NCBI RefSeq assembly: GCF_019209905.1
Contig: NZ_JAHUTM010000002.1
Coordinates: forward strand, 124,001 to 188,000
Reading direction: 5' to 3'
Source of the DNA: Corynebacterium sp. TAE3-ERU12
GTDB lineage: Bacteria > Actinomycetota > Actinomycetes > Mycobacteriales > Mycobacteriaceae
DNA: 64,000 nucleotides
In this document: piece after piece, positions 36,907 through 46,523 of the stretch
Numbering within the stretch: position 1 is the stretch's first letter
How the letters are laid out: each line of letters begins with the position of its first letter
The notes under the pieces: model-generated
Told to the model about the DNA's origin: nothing
Databases searched by the model: none
What the model saw: the letters and a program-made list of their open reading frames with translations, nothing else
Position numbers and translations under genes: made by a program

Positions 36907-38190
<1,284 letters not shown>

Positions 38191-38217
38191 GGCTGACTGC
38201 GGGGTAGACTGACCCGC

Positions 38218-38730
38218 ATGACACAGCGCGCACGTAGCCCACGAGGCTCTGCCCGCGAAGGGCTGAACGGAATGTCCCCGCTGCAAATCATCGGCGGGGG
38301 CATTCTCGTGCTCGTTTTGGCCGGTACTCTCATTATTCCGTTGCGTGCCTACGCCGAACAGCGCAGCCAACTCGCCGAGACCCGGGCGAGCATCGCCCGC
38401 TTGGAACGTCGGTCCAGCGAGCTGGAAAATGAACTGTCCCGGTACTCCGATGAGGCCTATATCCGGGAACAAGCCCGGGTCCGGTTGGGTCTCATAGAAC
38501 CCGGTGAGACCCCCTTCAGGCTTATTGACCCGGATATGACCGGCCATGCCAGCCACAATCCCGGGGATGCTGCCGCCCCCGAACCAGATCCTTGGTACAA
38601 GGAACTGTGGCATTCCATTGCAGTGCCGCCACCAGCGAAAACTGAGGATGATGGGGCAAAGGCTCGCGAAGAATCTACTTCCCCGGATCGGGTTCCACGC
38701 ATCCTGCCTGAACCCGCACCTGCTGAGTAA
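38218..38730 (+). CDS. ftsB: Septum formation initiator FtsB/DivIC family protein
   Basis: 170 residues. One membrane helix (about 22-42), a coiled coil (QRSQLAETRASIARLERRSSELENEL) and the short conserved DEAYIREQARVRLGLIEPGET block typical of actinobacterial FtsB. A Pro-rich tail follows. It acts in the divisome with FtsQ and FtsL. ATG seven bases after TAGACT (38205-38210): leaderless. Confidence 0.88.
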   Translation: MTQRARSPRGSAREGLNGMSPLQIIGGGILVLVLAGTLIIPLRAYAEQRSQLAETRASIARLERRSSELENELSRYSDEAYIREQARVRLGLIEPGETPFRLIDPDMTGHASHNPGDAAAPEPDPWYKELWHSIAVPPPAKTEDDGAKAREESTSPDRVPRILPEPAPAE

Positions 38731-38787
38731 ACCGGCGCCCGGTAGTCTTCCCCAGGTACCGATGCCGCAACCGCCTGGAGGAATTCT

Positions 38788-39333
38788 GTGTCCGTCGCCG
38801 AGTCTGACTTGGAGGCCATTGCCAACCAGCTTGGCCGCCCCCCGCGTGGCGTACTGGAGGTCTCCTACCGTTGCCCAGATGGGGTTCCTGCGGTTGTGAA
38901 GACCGCGCCGAAGCTTCCCGACGGCACCCCCTTTCCGACGCTGTACTACCTCACGGACCCGCGCCTGACCTCTGAGGCCTCGCGGCTAGAGGTCGCCGGC
39001 GTCATGCGCACTATGACCGAACGGTTGCGTACCGACGAGGATCTGCGTGCCGATTACACCCGTGCCCACGAGCACTACCTGGCTGAGCGAAATGCGATTG
39101 AGGACCTCGGCACGGACTTTTCCGGTGGCGGTATGCCGGACCGGGTTAAGTGCATCCATGTGCTCATTGCCTACGCGCTGGCGGAGGGGCCGGGCCATTT
39201 CCGTCTCGGTGATGAGGCTGTGGCTTTGGCGTGTGAGGGAACTGGGCTGCGCGGCACCGCCCTGCCCGAGGACTGGCCGACCTGCGAAGAGTTAGGGATT
39301 AGCCGCAATGAGGCCGGGGGAGAGGATCAGTAA
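38788..39333 (+). CDS. DUF501 family protein
   Basis: 181 residues; the family is restricted largely to Actinobacteria and lies between ftsB and ppx in all relatives I recall. Conserved: QLGRPPRGVLEVSYRCPDG, FPTLYYLTDPRL, GGGMPDRVKCIHVLIAYALAEG. No known function. GTG start with GGAGG at 38777-38781. Its TAA is directly followed by the ppx ATG. Confidence 0.92.
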   Translation: MSVAESDLEAIANQLGRPPRGVLEVSYRCPDGVPAVVKTAPKLPDGTPFPTLYYLTDPRLTSEASRLEVAGVMRTMTERLRTDEDLRADYTRAHEHYLAERNAIEDLGTDFSGGGMPDRVKCIHVLIAYALAEGPGHFRLGDEAVALACEGTGLRGTALPEDWPTCEELGISRNEAGGEDQ

Positions 39334-40287
39334 ATGACGCGTTTTGCAGCTATCGACTGTGGCACGAATTCCATCCGCTTGCTGATTAGCGATGTCCGCG
39401 ATGTCGGCGGTGTTCTTGAGTTCACTGAACTGCACCGGGTGATGGAGATCGTGCGGCTTGGTCAGCGGGTCGACGAAACCGGTGAGATCACTTCTGAGGC
39501 TCTACAGCGCGTTGAGCAGGCCCTGCATGGCTTTACTGACCTGATGGACCGTGAGGGCGTTACTCAGGTGCGTATGGTCGCAACGTCGGCAGCCCGAGAC
39601 GCTAAGAACCGGGATGAATTCTTTGCCCTGACTGAGCGGGCCCTCAAACCGTGGGGCGCGCAGGCAGAAGTCATCACCGGCGCGGAAGAGGCGCGACTGT
39701 CCTTCCGCGGTGCTGTCGATGATCTGGACCCGGCGACCGGCCCATTCGCGGTGATCGATATTGGTGGTGGCTCCACCGAGGTCATCGTTGGCGATTCCGA
39801 CGGCACGATCCTGGGCTCCACCTCGGAGCCGATGGGCAGCGTGCGCCTCACCGAGCGTTTCCTGCAGGATTCGCCGCCTACCGACGACCAACTCGCAGCG
39901 GCACGCGAATACGTGGCCGACTTAGCTGAGCGGATTATCGCCGAGGTGCCCGTCAATAAGGCACAGACTGTGGTGGGCTGTGCTGGGACTTTCACCACAC
40001 TTTCCGCGGTCGCCCAGGGCTTGGAGACTTACGACCCGGCCCAGATTCATCTCTCGCGGTTGCGGTGCGATGCGTTGCGCAGCCTTAACGAGTCATTGCT
40101 ACGGCAGAGTTCGGAAATACTGGCCGCCGACCCCGTCATGCATCCGGGACGCGCCGACGTGTTTGCTGGCGGTCTTGTTGTCGTTGATGCCATTATGGAT
40201 ATTTGTGAAGGGGCTGATGAAGTTGTCATCAGCGAGAAGGATATCCTTGATGGAATAATTGCCGGGCTGGTCGATTCGGCCAGCTAG
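39334..40287 (+). CDS. Exopolyphosphatase, Ppx/GppA family
   Basis: 317 residues. ASKHA-type fold with FAAIDCGTNSIRLLI, GAEEARLSFRGA, VIDIGGGSTEVIVG and GCAGTFTTLSAVA. It is the short form, corresponding to Ppx2/Rv1026 by position. It degrades polyphosphate or, less likely, pppGpp. No gap to DUF501, so translationally coupled. The polyphosphate-related ppk2 lies 28 kb upstream. Confidence 0.92.
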   Translation: MTRFAAIDCGTNSIRLLISDVRDVGGVLEFTELHRVMEIVRLGQRVDETGEITSEALQRVEQALHGFTDLMDREGVTQVRMVATSAARDAKNRDEFFALTERALKPWGAQAEVITGAEEARLSFRGAVDDLDPATGPFAVIDIGGGSTEVIVGDSDGTILGSTSEPMGSVRLTERFLQDSPPTDDQLAAAREYVADLAERIIAEVPVNKAQTVVGCAGTFTTLSAVAQGLETYDPAQIHLSRLRCDALRSLNESLLRQSSEILAADPVMHPGRADVFAGGLVVVDAIMDICEGADEVVISEKDILDGIIAGLVDSAS

Positions 40288-40295
40288 GTGAGAAG

Positions 40296-40369
40296 GCCCC
40301 CGTAGCCCAATTGGCAGAGGCAGCGGACTTAAAATCCGCCCAGTGTCGGTTCGAGCCCGACCGGGGGTA
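40296..40369 (+). tRNA. tRNA-Leu (TAA), short variable loop
   Basis: 74-nt cloverleaf: acceptor GCCCCCG/CGGGGGT, anticodon stem GCGGA/TCCGC with loop CTTAAAA (anticodon TAA), T arm GTCGG-TTCGAGC-CCGAC. The variable region is only five bases (CCAGT), whereas canonical tRNA-Leu has a long variable arm. CCA not encoded. Position after ppx equals that of leuX in mycobacteria. Terminator follows at once. Confidence 0.9.
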
Positions 40370-40373
40370 CAGA

Positions 40374-40411
40374 AAACCCCGCCCTGGTTGATTACAACCG
40401 GGGCGGGGTTT
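40374..40411 (+). terminator. Terminator of tRNA-Leu (repeat copy 1)
   Basis: Hairpin with stem ACCCCGCCC.GGTTG against CAACC.GGGCGGGGTTT. Nearly identical to the hairpin at 40932-40974, differing mainly in the loop region, so the two form a direct repeat about 560 bp apart. Confidence 0.9.
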
Positions 40412-40509
40412 AGTGGCTTGTCTCCACTAGGGTGCAGGGACGCGTATATCTGGTGTAATAGTCGGGAAAAGGTCATCCCTTGTTCTGTTTGTGGCCCGGA
40501 AGGAACATT

Positions 40510-40641
40510 ATGGAACCGTTCAAGAGCTACGCAGTGTACGCGACATTCGGCGTGCTTATTGCTTTTATCGGAGCACCACTATGGGTGCTTCTGATACCGA
40601 TTGCGGGAATGATCTCCGCGACCCTGCGTGCAGCACGATGA
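40510..40641 (+). CDS. 43-residue small membrane protein
   Basis: Short frame starting at ATG 40510 with GGAAGGA seven to twelve bases upstream. It encodes MEPFKSYAVYATFGVL, then a hydrophobic stretch (about 8-39, with a Gly-Ala-Pro break) and a basic end (LRAAR). One or two membrane passes are likely. Its stop overlaps the ATG of the next gene (ATGA), so the two are coupled. The hydrophobic pattern, a good ribosome-binding site and the coupling support it as real. No family recognised. Confidence 0.65.
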   Translation: MEPFKSYAVYATFGVLIAFIGAPLWVLLIPIAGMISATLRAAR

Positions 40642-40862
40642 AATACCGCATCACGGACGAAAATGGTGTCGAGCATTGGACAGCAGCTCAATGCGCAGAA
40701 CACCTTGGCATCACGGTTTCCACATGGACCTCCTACTCATCCAGAGGCACCAACCCCGATAAATCCGGCCAGCTGGATAGTCGTACGCCGCTATGGTGCG
40801 CTGATGAGGTACGTGAATGGGGAGCGCAACGGCGTCCATATGGTCATATGAGGCGCTCTTAG
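40638..40862 (+). CDS. Small excisionase-like HTH protein
   Basis: 74 residues. MKYRITDENGVEHWTAAQCAEHLGI followed by TVSTWTSYSSRG is a winged-helix/excisionase-like DNA-binding start (pattern: aromatic, TA..CAEHLGI..STW..Y..RG). The segment LDSRTPLWCADEVREW is the usual second half. Such proteins occur in mobile elements and in small accessory loci of corynebacteria. The start at 40638 is chosen by coupling to the upstream small gene; a longer frame from 40491 covers that gene and has no homology-like content. Confidence 0.72.
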   Translation: MKYRITDENGVEHWTAAQCAEHLGITVSTWTSYSSRGTNPDKSGQLDSRTPLWCADEVREWGAQRRPYGHMRRS

Positions 40863-40931
40863 TCGCGGCGGACCGACAATACGGTCGGCGAGACCGCACC
40901 GCCGCTGGTGACGAAGTAAACGAAGAAAAGG
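40863..40931. other. Nested inverted repeats after the HTH gene
   Basis: Outer stem GCGGCGG (40865-40871) with CCGCCGC (40899-40905) encloses an inner stem GACCG (40871-40875) with CGGTC (40882-40886). There is no T run, so it is not a standard terminator. It may be a structured 3' end or a protein-binding site. Confidence 0.5.
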
Positions 40932-40974
40932 AAAAACCCCGCCCTGGTTGAGTACAACTGGGGCGGGGTTTTTA
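40932..40974. terminator. Bidirectional terminator (repeat copy 2)
   Basis: Hairpin AAAACCCCGCCC.GGTTG / CAACT.GGGCGGGGTTTTT with T runs on both strands. It ends the aldehyde dehydrogenase gene on the minus strand and the small module on the plus strand. Near-identical to copy 1 at 40374-40411. Confidence 0.88.
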
Positions 40975-40980
40975 TTGCTG

Positions 40981-42576
40981 CTAGGGCAGCAGGCGGAGCT
41001 TCTTGCCTAAGGTCAGGGCCGTGGTCATGGTCTTGGCGTAAGTCTGACGGGACAGGAACGGCATTGCCAGCGGGAACAAGCGCTGCACAGTCACGGTCTG
41101 GGACTCGCAGTACTTCAGCAGGCCCTCCACGCCCTGTCGGCGGCCGACGCCGGAATCCTTCCAACCACCCATCGGGGCGTCGATAGAAGCAAAGGTGGCG
41201 CTGAAGCCGTCGTTGACGTTAACGGAGCCGGCATGCAGCTGGCTACCCAGCTCCTGCCCACGCTTCGGAGAAGTCCACAGCGAAGCATTGAGACCGTAGT
41301 GGGAATCATTGGCGCGGCGGATGCCCTCGTGCACGTCATCGACACGATGGAGCACTACGACGGGTCCGAAGACCTCTTCGCAGCTGATGTCGGCGGAGGG
41401 GTCAACGTCGGTAAGCACAGTCGGCTCATAGAACAGTGGGCCGAGATCCGGGCGGGCGCGACCACCGCAGAGAACAGTGGCGCCCTCCTCGCGGGCATTG
41501 TCGACGAACTCCTTGACAGTGTCGAACTGATCGCGCGACTGCAGGCAACCCATGTCGACTTCCCACTCATAACCGGCCCCCAAGGTCATAGCGCGGACCC
41601 GGTCGGTGAAAGCGGCGACGAAGTCATCCCACACAGCGTTGGCGATGTACATGCGCTCGATGGAAACGCACAGGTGGCCGGAGTTGGTGAAGCAGGCCAC
41701 GCGGGCGCCGTCGGCAGCAGCCTGAATATTGGCATCCTCAGCAACAACCAGGGCATTCTTGCCGCCGAGCTCAGCGGAGAAACCAATGAGGCGTTCACCG
41801 GCCTGGGCGGCCAGGGCCTTACCGGTAGCAGAGGAACCGGTGAACATCAGGTAGTCGGCGTGCTGGAGGATTTCCTGGCCAACGGTGCGGCCCGGGCCGG
41901 GAACAACCTGGAACAGATCGCGGGGCAGGCCGGCGCGGAAGAGCAGCTCCACAGCAATCAGGGCCGTGAATGGGGTGCTCGAATCAGGCTTGAGCACGAT
42001 GCCATTACCCGCGGCCAGGGCGGCGATAGCGTCGGAAACCGCAAGGGTAAGCGGGTAATTCCACGGTGCAATAACGCCGATAACGCCACGGGGGTGGTAG
42101 TGCACCTTAGTCTGGCTGATCACCGGCAGGGCGCCGTGCCGCGACTTGGTGCGCATCATCTTCTCGGCTTGGTTGCCGTAGTAGCGAGCGGTGATCGCGG
42201 TGTGGATCAGCTCTTCATAAGCGCTGGAGCGGGACTTACCAGTCTCGGCCTGCACAATGTCGATGACCTGAGACTGATGTGTGATCAGCAGGTCGTGGAA
42301 GCGGTGCAGCACCTCGCGGCGAGCCTCCGGGGATACCTTCTTCCAGGACTCTTGGGCCTTGCGGGCCTTGGCGAAAGCGGTCTTAACATCGTCCTCGGTG
42401 CCGACCGGGATTTCCGCGATCGGCTCTTCGGTGAACGGGCACGTGATGGTGGTGGTGCTGGAGAGGTCCGCCACGGTGACGTGCTCAATAAGTCGCTCTG
42501 CAACTCCGCCGTCGAGAGGGTTGGGCACATCCGCAGGGGTAGTGGTGTTGGTCGTTGTGGTCGTCGCTGCAGTCAT
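40981..42576 (-). CDS. Aldehyde dehydrogenase, succinate-semialdehyde dehydrogenase-like
   Basis: 531 residues. NAD(P)-dependent aldehyde dehydrogenase fold with IAPWNYPLTLAVSDAIAALAAGNGIVLKPDS, the catalytic Glu in FSAELGGKN and the catalytic Cys in NSGHLCVS. Similar to the GabD2 type of mycobacteria, which oxidises succinic semialdehyde; the substrate is inferred. The N-terminus has a Thr run (TTTTTNTTT) of no clear role. Stands alone, ending at a bidirectional terminator. Confidence 0.87.
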   Translation of the reverse strand: MTAATTTTTNTTTPADVPNPLDGGVAERLIEHVTVADLSSTTTITCPFTEEPIAEIPVGTEDDVKTAFAKARKAQESWKKVSPEARREVLHRFHDLLITHQSQVIDIVQAETGKSRSSAYEELIHTAITARYYGNQAEKMMRTKSRHGALPVISQTKVHYHPRGVIGVIAPWNYPLTLAVSDAIAALAAGNGIVLKPDSSTPFTALIAVELLFRAGLPRDLFQVVPGPGRTVGQEILQHADYLMFTGSSATGKALAAQAGERLIGFSAELGGKNALVVAEDANIQAAADGARVACFTNSGHLCVSIERMYIANAVWDDFVAAFTDRVRAMTLGAGYEWEVDMGCLQSRDQFDTVKEFVDNAREEGATVLCGGRARPDLGPLFYEPTVLTDVDPSADISCEEVFGPVVVLHRVDDVHEGIRRANDSHYGLNASLWTSPKRGQELGSQLHAGSVNVNDGFSATFASIDAPMGGWKDSGVGRRQGVEGLLKYCESQTVTVQRLFPLAMPFLSRQTYAKTMTTALTLGKKLRLLP

Positions 42577-42640
42577 GTTGCAGATAGTACGGCATCACAG
42601 CCCCAAAAGGCTTATGTTTTGTAACCAATATCTGCGGGGG

Positions 42641-42970
42641 TTAGGTAGCCGAAAAACCTAGCCGGCGATTGTGATCGGGGTCCGCCGGGCGGTGCGCGGG
42701 GTAGCGGTAGTCATCGTCGTAATCCGAATCATCGTGATAACGCTGCTCGGGGTCGTACTCCGGCTCTTCGTTGAGATCGACATCAGGCTTTTCTTCAGCC
42801 AAGCGGGAATCCAGCGAGTCGTGCGGGTCAGCACCGCGCCAACGGTCAGGGGCGTCCATCACGTAATTCTCGCCATCGGAAGTGATGATGTCGCCGTCGA
42901 GACCCTCAGAACCATCCAGGGTGGTTTCGTCGAAATCGCCAGTGGTATCCGGGTCGTAGTCGCCACCCAT
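42641..42970 (-). CDS. Small acidic protein, DUF5709-like
   Basis: 109 residues, very rich in Asp and Glu, no hydrophobic core to speak of, so probably disordered. The middle PDRWRGADPHDSLDSRLAEEKPDVD resembles the core of DUF5709 proteins of Actinobacteria; I am only moderately sure. ATG preceded by GAAAGAAGG. Function unknown. Confidence 0.65.
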   Translation of the reverse strand: MGGDYDPDTTGDFDETTLDGSEGLDGDIITSDGENYVMDAPDRWRGADPHDSLDSRLAEEKPDVDLNEEPEYDPEQRYHDDSDYDDDYRYPAHRPADPDHNRRLGFSAT

Positions 42971-43145
42971 CGCTGCCTTCTTTCCTCGTACGTTATCGCC
43001 AATATCGTACCGCGTCCGATGGCTTTCAACGGCGGTTTTCCCGTTTCTGGGAACAAGGTCAATGACTTAGTCGTTGAAATAAGTACAGCCCCATAAAGGC
43101 AGCCGCTGCAAGCGGATGAACTACCAACGATAAGAAGAGGACCAC

Positions 43146-43943
43146 GTGCGCCAATCCAGCAATCCCGCGTTCAACTCGCTGACCCAGACCGTGTCTAGGG
43201 AGCAGTCTGCGGGCAACCAGTTCGGCGACCCGTACGGCCAGAACCAGAAGGTTGCCCCTGCCCAGCAGTCCCGCGCCATGACCGTCGACGATGTGGTTTC
43301 CAAAACCGGCATCACTCTCGGCGTGATCATCGCCCTGGCTGCAGTCAACTTCGCCCTCGGCACCGTCAACCCGGGCCTGGCCATGATTCTTACCGTCGTC
43401 GGCGCCATCGGCGGCCTCATCGCCGTTCTGGTATCCACCTTCGGCAAGAAGTTCGGCTCCGCCGGCGCCACCCTGACCTACGCCGCATTCGAAGGCCTCT
43501 TCGTCGGTGGCTTGACCTACATGTTCGCCGGCGCACAGGGCTACTACAGCATGATCGCCCAGGCCGTCATCGCCACCCTTGGCGTCTTCATCGGCATGCT
43601 GTTCGTGTACAAGACCGGTGCTATCCGCGTCACCCCGGGCTTCACTCGGTTCATGACCGCCGCCCTGTTCGGCGTCCTGGCGCTGGCCGTCGGCAATATG
43701 CTGCTGGCCCTGTTCACCGGCAATAACCCGCTGCGTGATGGTGGCACGATTTCCATCATCTTCTCCATCGTCTGCATTGGTATCGCTGCGCTGAGCTTCC
43801 TGCTCGACTTCGACCAGGCCGATAAGCTGGTCCGCTCCGGCGCTCCGGCCAACTACGCCTGGGGCGTTGCCCTTGGTCTGGCCGTCACCCTGGTCTGGCT
43901 CTACATCGAAATCCTGCGCCTGCTGAGCTACTTCCGCGACTAA
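43146..43943 (+). CDS. Bax inhibitor-1/YccA family membrane protein
   Basis: 265 residues. A polar N-terminal 50 residues are followed by seven membrane helices. Family marks are SKTGITLGVIIALAAVNFALG and the C-terminal LSFLLDFDQADKLVRSGAPANYAWGVALGLAVTLVWLYIEILRLL, where conserved Asp residues take part in pH-dependent ion leak in homologues. Role in bacteria unclear. GTG start after AGAGGA. Confidence 0.92.
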   Translation: MRQSSNPAFNSLTQTVSREQSAGNQFGDPYGQNQKVAPAQQSRAMTVDDVVSKTGITLGVIIALAAVNFALGTVNPGLAMILTVVGAIGGLIAVLVSTFGKKFGSAGATLTYAAFEGLFVGGLTYMFAGAQGYYSMIAQAVIATLGVFIGMLFVYKTGAIRVTPGFTRFMTAALFGVLALAVGNMLLALFTGNNPLRDGGTISIIFSIVCIGIAALSFLLDFDQADKLVRSGAPANYAWGVALGLAVTLVWLYIEILRLLSYFRD

Positions 43944-43978
43944 GCGAAGCCCCGCTAGTAACAACAGCTAGCCACAAC

Positions 43979-44015
43979 AAAGGCCCTGCCTCCCAAAACG
44001 GGAAGCAGGGCCTTT
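43979..44015. terminator. Bidirectional terminator between BI-1 gene and greA
   Basis: Long near-perfect hairpin AAAGGCCCTGC.TCCC-loop-GGGA.GCAGGGCCTTT between convergent genes. Confidence 0.9.
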
Positions 44016-44032
44016 GGTTATGCGCGAGGTAA

Positions 44033-44539
44033 TTAGTCCTCGTGGTTCGGGTCGTACGGCTCAGCCTTGACCAAAGTGACCTCGACCTCATCGCCGGTCG
44101 GGGCCTTATACGTGCGGGTCTCGCCCTCCTTGGCGCCAATCAACGCCTGGCCCAGCGGGGAATCAGTGGAGTAGGTCTCCAGGTCCGGCTTGGACGAATC
44201 CGCGCCGCGAGTACCAATCAGGAAGGTCTCCTGGTCTTCTTCATCACCGTCGTAGTAGACGTGCACAACGGTGCCGACCAGGGCCACACCGGACTCCTGC
44301 GGGGTCTCGCCAACAATGGCGCGCTGCAGCAGGTCCTCGAGGTAGCGGATACGCGCCTCTTCCTGACCCTGCTGCTCGCGGGCTGCGTCGTAGCCCGCGT
44401 TCTCCTTGAGGTCGCCTTCTTCGCGACGCTCATTGATTTCCGCAGCGATAACCGGTCGATTCTCGTACAAAGCATCGAGCTCGGCCTTGAGCTTGTCGTA
44501 GGACTCCTGGGTGAGCCAGGGGTTATTCGATTCGGCCAT
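44033..44539 (-). CDS. greA: Transcription elongation factor GreA
   Basis: 168 residues. N-terminal coiled coil with the acidic tip ([24 protein letters not shown]) that enters the RNA polymerase channel to trigger transcript cleavage, then the FKBP-like C-terminal domain. ATG with GGAGG. A single-gene unit followed by a terminator. Confidence 0.95.
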   Translation of the reverse strand: MAESNNPWLTQESYDKLKAELDALYENRPVIAAEINERREEGDLKENAGYDAAREQQGQEEARIRYLEDLLQRAIVGETPQESGVALVGTVVHVYYDGDEEDQETFLIGTRGADSSKPDLETYSTDSPLGQALIGAKEGETRTYKAPTGDEVEVTLVKAEPYDPNHED

Positions 44540-44641
44540 GGGGCCCTCCTGAGTTACTTCGGCGAGTGACGGTCAGCCAATAACGGCATGCCAACCGCCC
44601 CGGACCATCAGCTGGTCCAGGCCGGGGGTTTAGTGAATGCG

Positions 44642-44664
44642 AAAAAACGGCCCAGACGGGCCGC
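44642..44664 (-). terminator. Terminator of the DUF4307 gene
   Basis: Minus-strand hairpin GCGGCCC-GTCT-GGGCCG followed by six T. Confidence 0.85.
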
Positions 44665-44722
44665 TAACAAAGGGAGGATAGCACTGCTGCTAGCGCAGGC
44701 AAATAAGGCGCGCGGCGAAAAA

Positions 44723-45166
44723 CTACTGCTGCAACAGTGCGGGCATATCCGTCGAACAGCCGTAGACGTCACCAGCAACGGCCTGCTCGCGGGTGCGCAC
44801 CGGCACATCCAGACGCACCGTGGGTTCATTAGAACCAGGCACGATGACATCACGGCGGCCAACTTCGGCCATATCGTAATTCAGCGCATAAATTATGCAG
44901 TACGCGTCCTGTTCCGGCTGCTCCCGAGTCACATCAAGGGTGAAGATGAATACATCCTCTTCATGGCCTTCTGCGCGGGCCCAACCAGCGGGAGTGGCGG
45001 TGACGTCGGGAGTGGAAACCCGATCCATCTGGACCAGGATGTAGGCAACGCAAGCCACCACCATCGCCACAATGCCGATGATGATGAGTTTGCCGCTGGG
45101 CACCCGGCGCGTATCGCCATAGCGCTCAGACGGTATCGCTCGCTTCGAAGCAGTGCCGTCAGCCAT
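44723..45166 (-). CDS. DUF4307 membrane-anchored protein
   Basis: 147 residues. One membrane helix (about 25-45) and an outside domain containing two cysteines (AYCIIYAL and DVYGCS). It is the actinobacterial DUF4307 protein found between greA and mca (Rv1081c by position). Function unknown. ATG seven bases after TAAACT (45179-45174), leaderless. Confidence 0.88.
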   Translation of the reverse strand: MADGTASKRAIPSERYGDTRRVPSGKLIIIGIVAMVVACVAYILVQMDRVSTPDVTATPAGWARAEGHEEDVFIFTLDVTREQPEQDAYCIIYALNYDMAEVGRRDVIVPGSNEPTVRLDVPVRTREQAVAGDVYGCSTDMPALLQQ

Positions 45167-45252
45167 GGCACATAGTTTATCGGAAAGCCCCGCCGCATTT
45201 GCCGCCAGACCAAGGCCCGTAGACTAAACAACGTCTTCGACAAGGAGTTGGC

Positions 45253-46152
45253 ATGGCAAAGCGCTTGATGGCGGTGCACGCGCACCCCGACGATGAGGCC
45301 TCGAAAGGCGCCGCCACGATGGCCCGCTACGCCCGGGAGGGCGTTGAGGTCATGGTGGTGACCTGTACCGGCGGTGAACGAGGTTCCATCCTGAACCCGG
45401 CAATGGATCTGCCCGAGGTCCGCGACAATATGCACGAAGTACGTGTCGGTGAGATGGCTGAATCCGCGCGCATCCTGGGCGTGCAGCATAAGTGGCTCGG
45501 ATTTGTTGACTCCGGGCTGCCGCAGGGCATGCCCACCCCGGTGCTGCCCGACGGGTGCTTCGCCCGCGAGCGCATCGATACTGCTGTGCGGCCCCTTGTG
45601 AAGGCCATCCGTGAGTTCCGCCCGCATGTGCTGATCACCTACGACGAGAATGGTGGGTATCCGCACCCGGACCACATCATGACCCACATCATTTCGATGC
45701 GGGCGTGGAATGAGGCCGCCGCCGGCGCCCCGGAGCTTGGTGCCCCCTGGCAGATCCAGAAGATGTACTACACCCACGGTTTCATTCGGAAACGTCTGGA
45801 ACTGCTCGACGCCGATTACAAAGAGCGTGGTGAAGAAAGCCCCCTGGCCCCGGCGTTGGCTCGCTGGCGTGGCGGTGGAGATTTGATGCGCCGGGTCACC
45901 ACCCAGGTGCCGTGCTCAGAGTATTTCCACCTGCGTGACGAGGCACTTATTGCCCACGCCACCCAGATTGACCCCAAGGGCCCATTCTTTGCGGTGCCCC
46001 TGGACGTGCAGCGTCGGGTGTGGCCAACTGAGGAATTCGAGTTGGCGCGCACTCGAGTGCGTACTAAATTGCCGGAAAACGACCTCTTCGCCGGCGTGAT
46101 CCCCGACGCGGAGTGGACCGCCGAGGTGTCCTCGGCAGCGGAAGGTAAGTGA
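45253..46152 (+). CDS. mca: Mycothiol S-conjugate amidase
   Basis: 299 residues. LmbE/PIG-L-type zinc hydrolase with AHPDDE (10-15) and YDENGGYPHPDHIM supplying the metal ligands. It cleaves mycothiol conjugates of toxins, releasing a mercapturic acid for export. Distinguished from MshB by position (next to greA/DUF4307) and by the C-terminal CSEYFHLRDEALIAHATQIDP block. Ribosome-binding site AAGGAG. Confidence 0.93.
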   Translation: MAKRLMAVHAHPDDEASKGAATMARYAREGVEVMVVTCTGGERGSILNPAMDLPEVRDNMHEVRVGEMAESARILGVQHKWLGFVDSGLPQGMPTPVLPDGCFARERIDTAVRPLVKAIREFRPHVLITYDENGGYPHPDHIMTHIISMRAWNEAAAGAPELGAPWQIQKMYYTHGFIRKRLELLDADYKERGEESPLAPALARWRGGGDLMRRVTTQVPCSEYFHLRDEALIAHATQIDPKGPFFAVPLDVQRRVWPTEEFELARTRVRTKLPENDLFAGVIPDAEWTAEVSSAAEGK

Positions 46153-46481
46153 GCATAATGTTCGAAATCGTCGACTTCATCGCGCAGAACCCCGTCGGCC
46201 CGCGCGGCGCGGATTTCGGTAAGGCCTCGCCGATCGGGTTATTCATCCTCGTGCTGTTGCTCGTGGTGGTTCTCGCTGCTGGCTGGGATATGGCCCGTCG
46301 GCTCAAGCGACTGCGTGCCCGCCGCGCTTTCGCAGAAAAGCACGATATGGACCCCTTCGATATCGACGCCATCGATAAGGCAATGGCCGACGAGGCCCGG
46401 GTCTCGCTTGCTAATCCGCGTGCTGCACAGGCCCCCGACACTGATTCGGGATCTGGTTCGCGGCCAGCTCCGCAGGAGTAG
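46149..46481 (+). CDS. Small membrane protein downstream of mca
   Basis: 110 residues. One central membrane helix (about 27-47), then a basic helix and a short polar tail. Matches Rv1083 of M. tuberculosis by position. The GTG at 46149 overlaps the mca stop (GTGA) and has GGAAGG five bases upstream; an ATG three codons later is possible. Function unknown, likely tied to mca by coupling only. Confidence 0.75.
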   Translation: MSIMFEIVDFIAQNPVGPRGADFGKASPIGLFILVLLLVVVLAAGWDMARRLKRLRARRAFAEKHDMDPFDIDAIDKAMADEARVSLANPRAAQAPDTDSGSGSRPAPQE

Positions 46482-46523
46482 TTTTCGCCGGGCCGAAGGC
46501 CCTCCGGTGCTAACCTCTATGGT

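Noticed and set aside
41233..42624. 463-codon open frame opposite the aldehyde dehydrogenase
   Set aside because: Antisense shadow; the minus strand has the catalytic Cys and Glu motifs.
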